NCBI GenBank assembly: GCA_937898685.1
Contig: CALEJT010000005.1
Coordinates: 1-64,000 of the forward strand
Length of the DNA stretch: 64,000 nt
Direction: 5' to 3'
Source of the DNA: an uncultured Gammaproteobacteria bacterium
GTDB taxonomy: Bacteria; Pseudomonadota; Gammaproteobacteria; Pseudomonadales; Pseudohongiellaceae
Under the pieces are notes generated by a model that saw only the letters and a list, made by a program, of their open reading frames with translations, did no database searches and was not told the origin of the DNA. The translations under genes and the position numbers were made by a program. Shown here in pieces: positions 33,098-41,763 of the stretch (positions are counted from its first letter, which is position 1; every line of letters starts with the position of its first letter).

Positions 33098-34330
33098 TCA
33101 TTCGACGGCGCCGGTCAGACCGACTTCGTTGGCATAGATGTCGGCCAGGATTTCCTTCCACTGCGCGTACTGCTCCTGAACGGTGCCGGTGAGCGTGACC
33201 ACACGCTCGTCGAGTTCGATGGTGCGCGGTGCCATCTCGGCGCCCATGGAGTTGCCGAGCTCTGCCAGCGTTTCCACCTGCATCTGGGCCTCGTCGCGAC
33301 GGTTGAAGGCGTCCTTGATCAGGTAGCCGCCGCCGAAGAGGCCGCCGAGAGAAGAATACTGCACTGCCGCGCTGTTGCTCTGCGTGGCGGCCAGACCACC
33401 GACGATGGCGGCGATGCCGAGCACCATGTTGCGACGCGCCTGGGCCTGCAGTTTGTCGAACTTGATCACTTCCTGATAGCTGACGCGGCGGAAGTTGGTA
33501 TAGGGATCCGCCATCTGACGCACGAAGTTGCCGTAGTAGTCCTGCAGCGCGTCGATGTAGAGATAGTCGCGTTCGCGGATGCTGTCGATGCGCGCCAGGA
33601 TCGGGTCGTTCTCGGCCGGCAGGCGTTTGACGCGGATGATGCCGCGACGGTCGGTTTCCAGATACTGATCGAAGGCCTGCGGCACGAACTGCTTGGCGAA
33701 CTGCAGGCGCGCCACGGTGCGGATGTTCACGAGCTCCTCACTCGTCAGGTTCTTCTGGCGATAGGTAAGGATGTCGTTGGCGATGCGGTTGTACAGGCTC
33801 TGGAAGGGATCCTGCTGACGGTTCATGCGCGGGTCGTAGCTGTAGCGGCTGACGACTTCCTCGTACTCCTTGTCGATCCAGGTGAAGCCCGTGGCATCGG
33901 TGACCTTCACCTGTAGCACCATGGTTTCGCCATCGCTCTGGATGATGGTGCCGGTGACCGCGAGGTCGGTGTAGGACAAATCGTTCGGATTGACGCGCAC
34001 GATGCCCCAGTTGCCTGTGCGTTGCAGGGTATCGGCCAGCATGTAGGACACGTACTGCGTTTCGGCCAGACGCACGTCGGCGAAGGTGAGTTCTTCGCGG
34101 TTCGAGGGGATGTCGTCCAGGCCGGGGTCGAAGATGCCGACCGCGATGTCGAGCAGCTCGTCCTCGGGGATCGGAGCGGTATCGGTCACCGTGGGCGTGA
34201 CGGTCGTGGTCTTGACGGTCTGCGTGCTGCACGCGCCGAGCAAACCCACGAGAAGCACGACCGCTGCCTTGCGCAGCAGGGTCGTGAAAGTGTCGCTGGA
34301 GAACTGGCGATGGTTCTGCAGAGCAAGCAT
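33098..34330 (-). CDS. CsgG/TolB-like assembly lipoprotein
   Basis: The 410-residue product has a lipoprotein signal (RKAAVVLLVGLLGAC, Cys about 34). It is followed by a domain with the alternation AVGIFDPGLDD, VRLAETQYVSYMLADTLQRTGNWGIVRV and LAVTGTIIQSDGETMVLQVKV, as in CsgG/TolB N-terminal folds. A long helical part contains a hydrophobic stretch NMVLGIAAIVGGLAATQSNSAA that may insert in a membrane. C-terminal residues 380-410 are polar and acidic. Probably an outer-membrane partner of the machine. The exact family is unknown. Confidence 0.72.
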   Translation of the reverse strand: MLALQNHRQFSSDTFTTLLRKAAVVLLVGLLGACSTQTVKTTTVTPTVTDTAPIPEDELLDIAVGIFDPGLDDIPSNREELTFADVRLAETQYVSYMLADTLQRTGNWGIVRVNPNDLSYTDLAVTGTIIQSDGETMVLQVKVTDATGFTWIDKEYEEVVSRYSYDPRMNRQQDPFQSLYNRIANDILTYRQKNLTSEELVNIRTVARLQFAKQFVPQAFDQYLETDRRGIIRVKRLPAENDPILARIDSIRERDYLYIDALQDYYGNFVRQMADPYTNFRRVSYQEVIKFDKLQAQARRNMVLGIAAIVGGLAATQSNSAAVQYSSLGGLFGGGYLIKDAFNRRDEAQMQVETLAELGNSMGAEMAPRTIELDERVVTLTGTVQEQYAQWKEILADIYANEVGLTGAVE

Positions 34331-34362
34331 GACTTACCTCGACGAAATCAACGCATGCCTAT

Positions 34363-35655
34363 CTACTGATTGGCGTCAGCCGGAATAGGCAGCCCAGTGT
34401 ATTTTCTGTACTCGTTCCACAATTTTTCACGCAGTGCCGGATCCGATTCGCGCATCGCGGCCTCGCGCAACTGGCGAGCTACCACATCGTCGTCGTTGCC
34501 GTCGGGGATGTCGGGAGGCGGCGGGAAGCCCGGAGAATTCGCGTTGGAGAACTCACCATCGCGTCCCAAGGCTCCGCCAGGTGCGACCCCACCGCCCGTG
34601 GTGTTGCCCGGTGCATTGGCGATGATGACCGAGCTCACGCTGGGCAGGTTGCCGCCGGGTGCGCCGAAGCCGCCGCCGTCACCTTCCGCACCCTGCGCGC
34701 CGCCGCTCATGACGGCGCTGCCGGCGTTGTTGGCTTCGGCCTGCGCCTTTTCGCGCTCGGCGATGATCATGCCGTCGAATACGGCGTAGCTTTCTTCGAG
34801 GCGGGCATCCAATACGGCGCGGCGATCGGCTGCACTCATGCCGCCACCGCCGGGCTGGCCGAGATCACCGAAGGGATCGTCGCCGGTGCCATAGGCGATG
34901 CCGCCGGCATTGCCGTTGTTGCCCGAGCTGCCATTGCCACTGGTGCCACCGGTACTGCTACTACTATTACCGTTGCGCGAACCACTGCTGTTGCCCGAGC
35001 CGTCGCGGCCGTTGGCGCTGCCGATGACGTCGGTGCCGCCGGGGAAGCCGCCGGTTCCGGGCATTCCCGTGGAACCCGGCATACCGGGCAAACCGCCACT
35101 GGCGCCAGGCATTCCTGGCATACCGCTCGAGCCGGGCATTCCGGGCATACCGCCGGGCGTCCCAGGCGCGCCGGGTACACCGGTGTCGAAGGTCGGAATC
35201 GTGGTGCCGTTCACCGATACGTTGACGTCGATACCGTCCTCGCCATCGCCGTCATCGCCATTGGCGGAATCACTGCCCGAGTTGGACGCGGTCGTGCCGC
35301 CGGAGGAGGAACTCGGGAAGTCGGGGAAACCGCTGCTCGACGAGGTGGAGCCGGGCATGCTGGGCATGCCGCCGCTGGACGAGGTCGAACTCGGGCTCGG
35401 GAACGAAGGCGAGCCGGACGAACCCGACGACGAAGGGCTCGGCAAAGAGGGCATGCCGCTGCTGCTGGAGCTCGAAGGTGAGGAGCTCGGCATGGAAGAA
35501 GGCATGCCACTCGAAGAAGAGGGTGAGCTGCTGGGCATCGAAGGCGCGCCGCTGGAGCTCGACGACGTGGAGGAGGATTGGCACCCCGCCAACACAATAC
35601 CGCCGATCAATGCTACCAACAGAGGATGTTTCAGCTTGCGTGCATGGTGCTGCAT
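34363..35655 (-). CDS. Low-complexity Ser/Gly/Pro-rich lipoprotein with collagen-like repeats
   Basis: First gene of the run, behind a perfect ribosome-binding site (GGAGGAGG, 8 bases before ATG 35655). Residues 1-25 are a lipoprotein signal (VALIGGIVLAGC). The next 120 residues are dominated by Ser with Pro, Gly and Met. Then come collagen-like units (GMPGMPGSSGMPGMPGASGG) and a Gly/Asn/Ser stretch. A short folded-looking C-terminus (DDVVARQLREAAMRESDPALREKLWNEYRKYTGLP) is probably the functional, conserved end. The sequence could form a long flexible tether from the outer membrane. I recall no named family. Confidence 0.75.
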   Translation of the reverse strand: MQHHARKLKHPLLVALIGGIVLAGCQSSSTSSSSSGAPSMPSSSPSSSSGMPSSMPSSSPSSSSSSGMPSLPSPSSSGSSGSPSFPSPSSTSSSGGMPSMPGSTSSSSGFPDFPSSSSGGTTASNSGSDSANGDDGDGEDGIDVNVSVNGTTIPTFDTGVPGAPGTPGGMPGMPGSSGMPGMPGASGGLPGMPGSTGMPGTGGFPGGTDVIGSANGRDGSGNSSGSRNGNSSSSTGGTSGNGSSGNNGNAGGIAYGTGDDPFGDLGQPGGGGMSAADRRAVLDARLEESYAVFDGMIIAEREKAQAEANNAGSAVMSGGAQGAEGDGGGFGAPGGNLPSVSSVIIANAPGNTTGGGVAPGGALGRDGEFSNANSPGFPPPPDIPDGNDDDVVARQLREAAMRESDPALREKLWNEYRKYTGLPIPADANQ

Positions 35656-35826
35656 GGTTCGAACCTCCTCCTGGAATGCAGGAGAGTGGACCGTCGACGT
35701 AAAGCCGACCGGGCTGGCTATCCTCTGATTTCAGCGCCTAGAGGTCAACAGCCGCGCCGCGATGGAGTCGGCCGAGCCTCGCTGCTAACGCAGAAAATGC
35801 AGCGCCGTTGACTACTTTTGCACCGT

Positions 35827-37824
35827 TCAACCCAGATAGCTCAGCCTCAAGTTACCCAAGGCATCCACTCGAGCCTGCCATAGAGGTTCGATGAAGGTGG
35901 TGGCGTTGGTCTCGATGATCAAGACCGGACCCTGCACCACCTGGTCGCGGCGCAGTTCTTCGCGGCGGTAATAGGGAACTGGTTGCTCGTAACCGTGCAG
36001 GTGGGTGGAGCCTGCAGCAGTGGCCGGCTCACCTTCGGGCCAGCCCGGCAGTTCCAGGTCGGGTACGGGTTTGGTGACGGCCACCCGTAGATTCACGAGC
36101 TCGATGGCTTGCGCGTGACGATGGCGGTATCGCTCCTCGTGCAGACGCTCGAAGGCTTCAGCCGCCTGGGCGGCATCGTGCCAGGGCACGGTGAGGGTGG
36201 CGCTCTGACCGCGATAACGCAGGTCGGCGGAGCGCTGGATCTCGAGTCCTGCAGCTTCCTCTCCTTCGGCCACCAATTCCGCGATCCCGCGCTCGGCCAT
36301 CGTCGTAAAGGCTGCCTCCAGTTCTTCTGCGGTGATTTCGGTGAGCGGGCGCAATACCGACTGTGAGTATTGACGTTCCTGCGGAGCCACCAGCATGCCG
36401 AGCGCGGACAGCACGCCACCTTGTGCCGGCACCAGGGCGCGCTTCATCCCCAGCTCCCGCGCCAGTGCGCAGACGTGCAGTCCACCAGCGCCGCCGAAGC
36501 AACATAGCGTGAATTCGCGCGGATCATGCCCACGTTCGACGGAGATCACGCGCAATGCCTGCGCCATGCGCTCATTGGCCAGTCGCAGGATGCCCTCGGC
36601 GAGCGCTTCGTTGGTGAGTCCCAACTGTTGCGCCAGGGGCTGGAGCGCCTCCTTAGCGCGCTCGGGATCGAGACGCAGGCCATTGCCGAGCGGAATGCTG
36701 GCCAGCAAACGCCCCAGGGCAAGATTGGCATCGGTGACGGTGGCGAAGGGGCCGCCGCGGCCATAGCAGGCCGGACCTGGATTGGCGCCGGCGGAGCGTG
36801 GCCCTACCTGCAACAGCCCGCCACTGTCGATCCAGGCGATGGAGCCGCCACCGGCACCGATCGTGTGCATGTCCACCATCGGTACCGCCACCGGCCAGCC
36901 GCCGATGTGACCTTCGTTGGTCAGACCGATATTGCCGTCGTAGAGCGCGACATCCGTGGAGGTGCCGCCCATGTCGAAGGTGAGAAGCTTGTCGATGCCG
37001 CTTGTCGCCGCGAGCCAGCGGATGGCCGCCAATCCGCCAGCTGGACCTGATAGAAGCAAACGCACCGCCTGGCCCGCCGCCTGCTCCGCGCTGATGGTGC
37101 CGCCGCTCGACTGCATGATGCTGAGCGGACAGGGCCGCGTCGCCGCCCGCAGCCGATCGAGATAACCCTGCATCAGAGGTCCGAGTGAGGCGTTGAGCCA
37201 GGTGGCGATGCCGCGTTCGTATTCGCGGTATTCCGGCAGCACGGCGCTGGAGCGGCTGATGAAGACGTCCGGGGGTAGGGCTTCCCGCAGCACTGAGTCG
37301 AGGCGGATTTCGTCGCCGGGGTCGAGGTAGGAAAACAGTAGGTTGATCGCCACTGCTCGAGGTTCGAGTGCGGCGCAGGAGGCAGCCACCTCACGCAGTT
37401 CGTCCTCCGTCGCGCTGATGAGTGCTTCGCCCTCGGCACTGCGGCGCAGCGGTGCCTCCAGGCAGAGTGCCGGTGGAACCGGGCTCAGGCGCGGCGGTTG
37501 TTCGAGGGCGTAGAGCTTGGGACGCGTCTGGCGGGCGATGGCAAGAAGATCCGCGAAACCTTGGCTCGTGATGAACACGGTGCGCACACCCTTGCCTTCG
37601 AGCGCGGCATTGGTGGCCACGGTGGAGCCATGCACGAGCTGCACTGCGCCGCGCGCCAGGGCCTCGCCTAGACCCAGTTCTTCCAGCCCCTGTAGAATCG
37701 CGCGCTCCGGCGCCTCGGGGGTGGACAGCACCTTGAGCGTGCGCAGCCTCAGCTTCTCACCATCGCGCGCCAACAGCGCGAAATCCGTGAAGGTTCCCCC
37801 GGTATCGATACCCAATCGCCACAT
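35827..37824 (-). CDS. Hydantoinase/5-oxoprolinase A-type subunit (HyuA family)
   Basis: ATP-dependent amidohydrolase subunit of the HyuA/OplahA type; cyclic amide substrate not deducible. Start chosen at ATG 37824, which gives MWRLGIDTGGTFTDFALL (665 residues); a TTG at 37839 is an alternative. The ATP-binding motifs are GIDTGGTFTDFA, VHGSTVATNAALEGKG and FDMGGTSTDVAL. Further family segments are HTIGAGGGSIAW, ANPGPACYGRGG and the C-terminal LIIETNATTFI. The partner B subunit normally encoded next door is absent in this window. Divergent from mutM. Confidence 0.9.
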   Translation of the reverse strand: MWRLGIDTGGTFTDFALLARDGEKLRLRTLKVLSTPEAPERAILQGLEELGLGEALARGAVQLVHGSTVATNAALEGKGVRTVFITSQGFADLLAIARQTRPKLYALEQPPRLSPVPPALCLEAPLRRSAEGEALISATEDELREVAASCAALEPRAVAINLLFSYLDPGDEIRLDSVLREALPPDVFISRSSAVLPEYREYERGIATWLNASLGPLMQGYLDRLRAATRPCPLSIMQSSGGTISAEQAAGQAVRLLLSGPAGGLAAIRWLAATSGIDKLLTFDMGGTSTDVALYDGNIGLTNEGHIGGWPVAVPMVDMHTIGAGGGSIAWIDSGGLLQVGPRSAGANPGPACYGRGGPFATVTDANLALGRLLASIPLGNGLRLDPERAKEALQPLAQQLGLTNEALAEGILRLANERMAQALRVISVERGHDPREFTLCCFGGAGGLHVCALARELGMKRALVPAQGGVLSALGMLVAPQERQYSQSVLRPLTEITAEELEAAFTTMAERGIAELVAEGEEAAGLEIQRSADLRYRGQSATLTVPWHDAAQAAEAFERLHEERYRHRHAQAIELVNLRVAVTKPVPDLELPGWPEGEPATAAGSTHLHGYEQPVPYYRREELRRDQVVQGPVLIIETNATTFIEPLWQARVDALGNLRLSYLG

Positions 37825-37874
37825 GCGCGTCGAACTCAACTGCCATTCCCACTACACGAAGCGCGGAAGTATAT

Positions 37875-38690
37875 ATGCCTGAGCTGCCCGAGGTGGAAAC
37901 GACACGGCGTGGCATCGAGCCGCACGTGAAGGGCAAAGAGGTGCGCGGCGTCACCGTGCGTCATCGCGGTCTGCGCTGGCCCATTCCCGAAGACCTGGAA
38001 GAGCGCCTCTGCGGCACTCGCATCACCGCCGTACGGCGCCGCGGCAAATACCTCGTGTTCGATACGCCGCGCGGGCATCTGCTCGTCCATCTCGGCATGA
38101 GCGGCAGCCTGCGCATCGCCGGCCCCAACGATGAACTGCGCAAGCATGATCACGTCGACATCCACTTGCCTGGTGGCCGCAGCCTGCGCTTCCACGATCC
38201 GCGCCGCTTCGGTTGTTTTCTGTGGGTCGAAGGTGAGGCAGAGCAGCATCCACTCTTGGCCGAACTCGGGCCGGAGCCCTTGTCCGACGCGTTCAATGCC
38301 GACTATCTCTACGAGCGTTCACGCAAGCGCAGCGCGCCGGTGAAGCTCTTCATCATGGACAGTCACATCGTGGTGGGCGTGGGCAACATCTACGCGAACG
38401 AAGCCTTGTTTGCCGCAGGCATCGCACCCAAGCGCGAAGCCGGCAGTATCAGTGCGAAAGGCTATGCCGCGCTGGTGGAAGAAATCAAAAAGGTCTTGGC
38501 CCGCGCCATCGAAGTCGGTGGAACGACGCTGCGAGATTTCGTCGGCGGTGATGGCAAGCCCGGCTACTTCAAACAATCCCTGCAGGTCTATGGCAGAGGC
38601 GGAGAAGAGTGCTTCACCTGTGGTACGACGCTGAAGGAAATTCGCTTGGGTCAGCGCAGCACCGTGTACTGTCCGCGCTGTCAGCGCTGA
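37875..38690 (+). CDS. mutM: Formamidopyrimidine-DNA glycosylase
   Basis: Removes 8-oxoguanine and formamidopyrimidines from DNA. The 271-residue product begins MPELPEVETTRRGIEPHVKG: Pro2 (after Met removal) is the catalytic nucleophile and Glu3 the acid. KYLVF..GHLLVHLGMSGSL holds the catalytic Lys region. The helix-two-turn-helix has VGVGNIYANEALF, and the zinc finger is CFTCGTT...CPRC. Start is fixed by the nucleophile. Convergent with yfhL. Confidence 0.97.
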   Translation: MPELPEVETTRRGIEPHVKGKEVRGVTVRHRGLRWPIPEDLEERLCGTRITAVRRRGKYLVFDTPRGHLLVHLGMSGSLRIAGPNDELRKHDHVDIHLPGGRSLRFHDPRRFGCFLWVEGEAEQHPLLAELGPEPLSDAFNADYLYERSRKRSAPVKLFIMDSHIVVGVGNIYANEALFAAGIAPKREAGSISAKGYAALVEEIKKVLARAIEVGGTTLRDFVGGDGKPGYFKQSLQVYGRGGEECFTCGTTLKEIRLGQRSTVYCPRCQR

Positions 38691-38705
38691 AGGAACGAAG
38701 GGTGC

Positions 38706-38957
38706 TCAACCCTGCGCGATGAGGCGCTCGTATTTCTCTTGCAATTGTTCCTTCGTTTCAGCGTGATCGGGGTTGAGCGGAATGCAGGCCACGGGACAGA
38801 CCTTCTGGCACTGGGGCTCCTCGAAGTGGCCGACGCATTCGGTGCAGCGCGCGGGATCGATTTCGTAGATCTCCGGGCCCATGAAGATCGCGTTGTTCGG
38901 GCACACCGGCTCGCACACGTCGCAGTTGATGCATTCGTCGGTGATCATCAGGGCCAT
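38706..38957 (-). CDS. yfhL: YfhL-type 2[4Fe-4S] ferredoxin
   Basis: Small electron carrier, 83 residues. The first cluster motif is CINCDVCEPVCP. The second is CTECVGHFEEPQCQKVCPVACI, with the long insertion between the second and third Cys that is characteristic of YfhL and Allochromatium-type ferredoxins. Lies 29 bases from the coaD stop on the same strand; mutM-yfhL-coaD neighbourhoods are common in Gammaproteobacteria. Confidence 0.96.
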   Translation of the reverse strand: MALMITDECINCDVCEPVCPNNAIFMGPEIYEIDPARCTECVGHFEEPQCQKVCPVACIPLNPDHAETKEQLQEKYERLIAQG

Positions 38958-38986
38958 GGGGCGTTACCTGCTGCGGCTCGATAATT

Positions 38987-39472
38987 TCACGCTTCGCCTT
39001 GCGCCTGTTCCTGCATCGCACGCACCACGGCGGGATGCACGAACTGCGAGATGTCGCCGCCGTAGGCGGCGATCTCACGCACGAGCGTGGAGGAGATGTA
39101 AGCCAGATGTTCCGCCGGCGCGAGAAACACCGTTTCGATTTCGGGCGCCAGCACGCGGTTCATGCCCACGAGCTGAAACTCGTACTCGAAGTCCGCCACC
39201 GTGCGCAGACCACGCAGGATCAGGTTTGCACCGGCCTTGCGCACGAAGTCGGTGAGCAAGCAGTCGAAGCCCTGCACCTCCACGTTCGGCAGATGGGCCA
39301 GCACTTCCTTGCAGAGCGCGACACGGCGTTCGAGCGACATGCGGCTCGACTTCTGCGTGCTCGTTCCCACCGCGACGATGACGCGGTCGAAGATCCCGGC
39401 GGCGCGTTCGACGAGGTCGGTATGGCCGTTGGTGATGGGATTGAAGGTGCCGGGATAGACCACGGTTTTCAT
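38987..39472 (-). CDS. coaD: Phosphopantetheine adenylyltransferase
   Basis: Penultimate step of coenzyme A synthesis. The start at 39472 gives 161 residues beginning MKTVVYPGTFNPITNGHTDL with the TxGH nucleotidyltransferase signature. Other marks are LILRGLRTVADFEYEFQLVGMN and the ISSTLVREI motif. It is followed by yfhL and is divergent from ridA. Confidence 0.97.
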   Translation of the reverse strand: MKTVVYPGTFNPITNGHTDLVERAAGIFDRVIVAVGTSTQKSSRMSLERRVALCKEVLAHLPNVEVQGFDCLLTDFVRKAGANLILRGLRTVADFEYEFQLVGMNRVLAPEIETVFLAPAEHLAYISSTLVREIAAYGGDISQFVHPAVVRAMQEQAQGEA

Positions 39473-39592
39473 GCAAGAACTCTCGGGCGTGGGCAGGGGG
39501 CGCAAGTATACCTTGTTACATGGGGCTCCTGACGCGCGGGACGCGGGATGCTAAGGTGCGCGCTTCCTGGTTTCTCTTTCGTGGAAGTCCCT

Positions 39593-39985
39593 ATGCGCGA
39601 AGCCTTCATCAGCAAACGTCTGGCCAAACCCGCTTTCAAGTACAGCCATCTCGTCAAGGTAGGAAACGACTACTATCTCAGCGGCATGCTGGCGCAGGAT
39701 CGTGAGACTGGCGCACTCGTGGGCGAGACCGTCGGCGAACAGGCCGCGAAAATCCTGGAAAACGTGCAGGTCGTGATGGAAGAGTTCGGACTCGGCTTCG
39801 AACACATGGCGATGGCGCGCATCTTCACGCCACACATGGATCGCTTCAGCGAGATCAATGCCGCGTGGGAGCAGGTATTCGACAACCTACCGGTGCCACC
39901 TCCGGCGCGCACCTCGATCGGTGTCACCGCGTTGCCGATGGGCGCGAAGGTGGAGATCGAGTTCACCTTCTACAAGCCTGATTGA
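39593..39985 (+). CDS. ridA: RidA family enamine/imine deaminase
   Basis: Hydrolyses reactive enamine/imine by-products of PLP enzymes. The start at 39593 gives 130 residues. Conserved features are VGNDYYLSGMLAQD, GEQAAKILENVQVVMEEFG, and the active-site Arg in ARTSIGVTALPMGAKVEIE. Some RidA subgroups lack this Arg, but here it is present. Its 3' end overlaps that of rsmD by 16 bases (convergent). An addition to the coaD-rsmD order seen in pseudomonads. Confidence 0.92.
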   Translation: MREAFISKRLAKPAFKYSHLVKVGNDYYLSGMLAQDRETGALVGETVGEQAAKILENVQVVMEEFGLGFEHMAMARIFTPHMDRFSEINAAWEQVFDNLPVPPPARTSIGVTALPMGAKVEIEFTFYKPD

Positions 39986-40554
39986 ACTTCACATAGGCCG
40001 TAGTAGACCTCTCCCGCACGCTTGTGCCGCACGAGTTCCCAGTTGCCCGGCAAGGGCAGGGCGTCGAGCGGCTCGGCGGCTTCGAGATAGATCTTCGCCC
40101 CCGGTGTCAGCCAGCCGCGCGTTTGCAACAACGCACAACACGGTGCCTGCAGGCGCGAGGCATAGGGCGGATCGATGAAGACTAGATCGTAGGGCGTCGG
40201 CGTTTCGCGTTCGAGCCAGGCGATGGCATCGCGCTGTTCGACCCTGAATTGATCCGCCTTCAACTCCTGCGCGTGTTTGCGTAATTGCCCTGCTGCGCGC
40301 GGATCGAGCTCGAGTGCGGTCACTGCCGCTGCGCCGCGCGACAACGCTTCCAGTCCGAGAATTCCCGTACCGGCGAAGAGATCGAGCACGCGCGTGCCGA
40401 CGATGGAAAACTGCAACCAGTTGAACAAGGTTTCGCGCACGCGATCGGGGGTAGGACGCAAGCCGGGTGCGTCGAGTACCTTCAATTGGCGACTACGCCA
40501 GGTGCCTCCGATGATGCGCACATTGCCGGCAGGTTTATTGGAATGGCTGGTCAT
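39970..40554 (-). CDS. rsmD: 16S rRNA (guanine966-N2)-methyltransferase
   Basis: Modifies G966 of 16S rRNA with S-adenosylmethionine. The 194-residue product has the family start VRIIGGTWRSRQLKV, the SAM site VLDLFAGTGILGLEALSRGA, and the catalytic FIDPPYAS. Divergent from ftsY, as in many Gammaproteobacteria; tail-to-tail with ridA with a 16-base overlap. Confidence 0.96.
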   Translation of the reverse strand: MTSHSNKPAGNVRIIGGTWRSRQLKVLDAPGLRPTPDRVRETLFNWLQFSIVGTRVLDLFAGTGILGLEALSRGAAAVTALELDPRAAGQLRKHAQELKADQFRVEQRDAIAWLERETPTPYDLVFIDPPYASRLQAPCCALLQTRGWLTPGAKIYLEAAEPLDALPLPGNWELVRHKRAGEVYYGLCEVQSGL

Positions 40555-40708
40555 GAAACTGTTTCGCGGAAAAGTGGCCTATTGTGCCTGTCGCCTGATG
40601 GTCAAGGAAGCCGAACCCGCTTCACAACCGCGCCGGGGCTCGCTGGCCCAGGGGGCGGCAGACTGGTAGCATTGGCGCCCCGTCCTCCGCAGTCACCCCG
40701 TACCCTCC

Positions 40709-41740
40709 ATGTTCGGATTCGGAAAACGTAACAAATCCGCCGATACACCCGTCACGGATGAAGCCGGCAGCACTGCTGCACCTGCTCCAGCCGCGCCGGA
40801 AGCGCCACAAAGCGGTGGTTTCTTCAGCCGGCTCAAGGCCGGGCTCAGCCGTACCCGTGCCAACCTGGCCGAGGGTCTGAGCAGCTTGCTGCTCGGCAAG
40901 AAGGCCATCGATCAGAACCTTCTGGATGAGCTCGAAACCCAGCTTCTCACCGCCGACGTCGGTTTGGCTGCGACCACGGAAATTCTCGATGACCTGACCG
41001 CACGCGTTAAACGCAATCAGTTGGCCGATTCGGATGCGCTCTACGCTGCGCTGCGCGAACTGCTCAGCAACATGCTCGCGCCCTGCGAGCGTCCGCTCGA
41101 AATCAAGAGCGAGCCCGGCAAACCCTTCGTCATCCTGATGGTGGGCGTGAACGGTGTGGGTAAGACCACCACCATCGGCAAGCTCGCCAAACGTTTCCAG
41201 AGCGAAGGCCGCTCCGTGATGCTCGCCGCCGGTGACACCTTCCGCGCTGCGGCGGTGGAACAACTGCAGGTGTGGGGTGAGCGCAACAACGTGCCCGTCG
41301 TGGCACAGCACACGGGTGCCGACAGTGCCTCCGTGATCTTCGACGCTTATCAAAGTGCCTGCGCACGCAACGTCGATGTGCTGATCGCCGACACCGCAGG
41401 ACGTCTGCACAACAAGAGCAACCTGATGCAGGAGCTCGAGAAGGTCGTGCGCGTGCTCAAGAAACTCAATCCCGACGTGCCGCAGGAAATCCTGCTGGTA
41501 CTCGATGCCACCACGGGTCAGAACGCGCTGAGTCAGGCGCGCAGCTTCACCGAAGCAGTGAAGGTCTCCGGCCTCGTGCTCAGCAAACTCGATGGCACCG
41601 CGAAAGGCGGCATGGTATTCGCCATCGCCAAGGAGCTCGGCCTGCCGCTGCGGTTCATCGGCATCGGTGAAAAGGCCGATGATCTGCGTCCCTTCGTGGC
41701 AAGCCAGTTCGTCGATGCCCTGTTCGCCCCCGCCGACTGA
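40709..41740 (+). CDS. ftsY: Signal recognition particle receptor FtsY
   Basis: GTPase that docks SRP-ribosome complexes on the inner membrane. The 343-residue product has a short acidic N-terminal A domain (about 1-40). The helical N domain follows (about 45-130), then the G domain with GVNGVGKTTTIGKLA, DTAGR and SKLDGTAKGG. The A domain is much shorter than in Escherichia coli, as in many other proteobacteria. First gene of ftsY-ftsE-ftsX. Confidence 0.97.
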   Translation: MFGFGKRNKSADTPVTDEAGSTAAPAPAAPEAPQSGGFFSRLKAGLSRTRANLAEGLSSLLLGKKAIDQNLLDELETQLLTADVGLAATTEILDDLTARVKRNQLADSDALYAALRELLSNMLAPCERPLEIKSEPGKPFVILMVGVNGVGKTTTIGKLAKRFQSEGRSVMLAAGDTFRAAAVEQLQVWGERNNVPVVAQHTGADSASVIFDAYQSACARNVDVLIADTAGRLHNKSNLMQELEKVVRVLKKLNPDVPQEILLVLDATTGQNALSQARSFTEAVKVSGLVLSKLDGTAKGGMVFAIAKELGLPLRFIGIGEKADDLRPFVASQFVDALFAPAD

Positions 41741-41763
41741 GCCGTGGCGATGAAGCCCACCGC

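Noticed and set aside
21729..35655. Zorya-type phage defence or a flagellar stator
   Set aside because: A MotA-like gene is present, but there is no OmpA/MotB-like ZorB, no ZorC/ZorD/ZorE gene and no flagellar gene nearby; the VWA, PEGA, FGE and lipoprotein content does not fit.
34898..35728. Plus-strand frame (276 codons) antisense to the Ser/Gly-rich lipoprotein
   Set aside because: Its Glu/Leu/Pro-rich product mirrors the low-complexity repeats of the opposite strand; the minus-strand gene has a lipobox and perfect ribosome-binding site.
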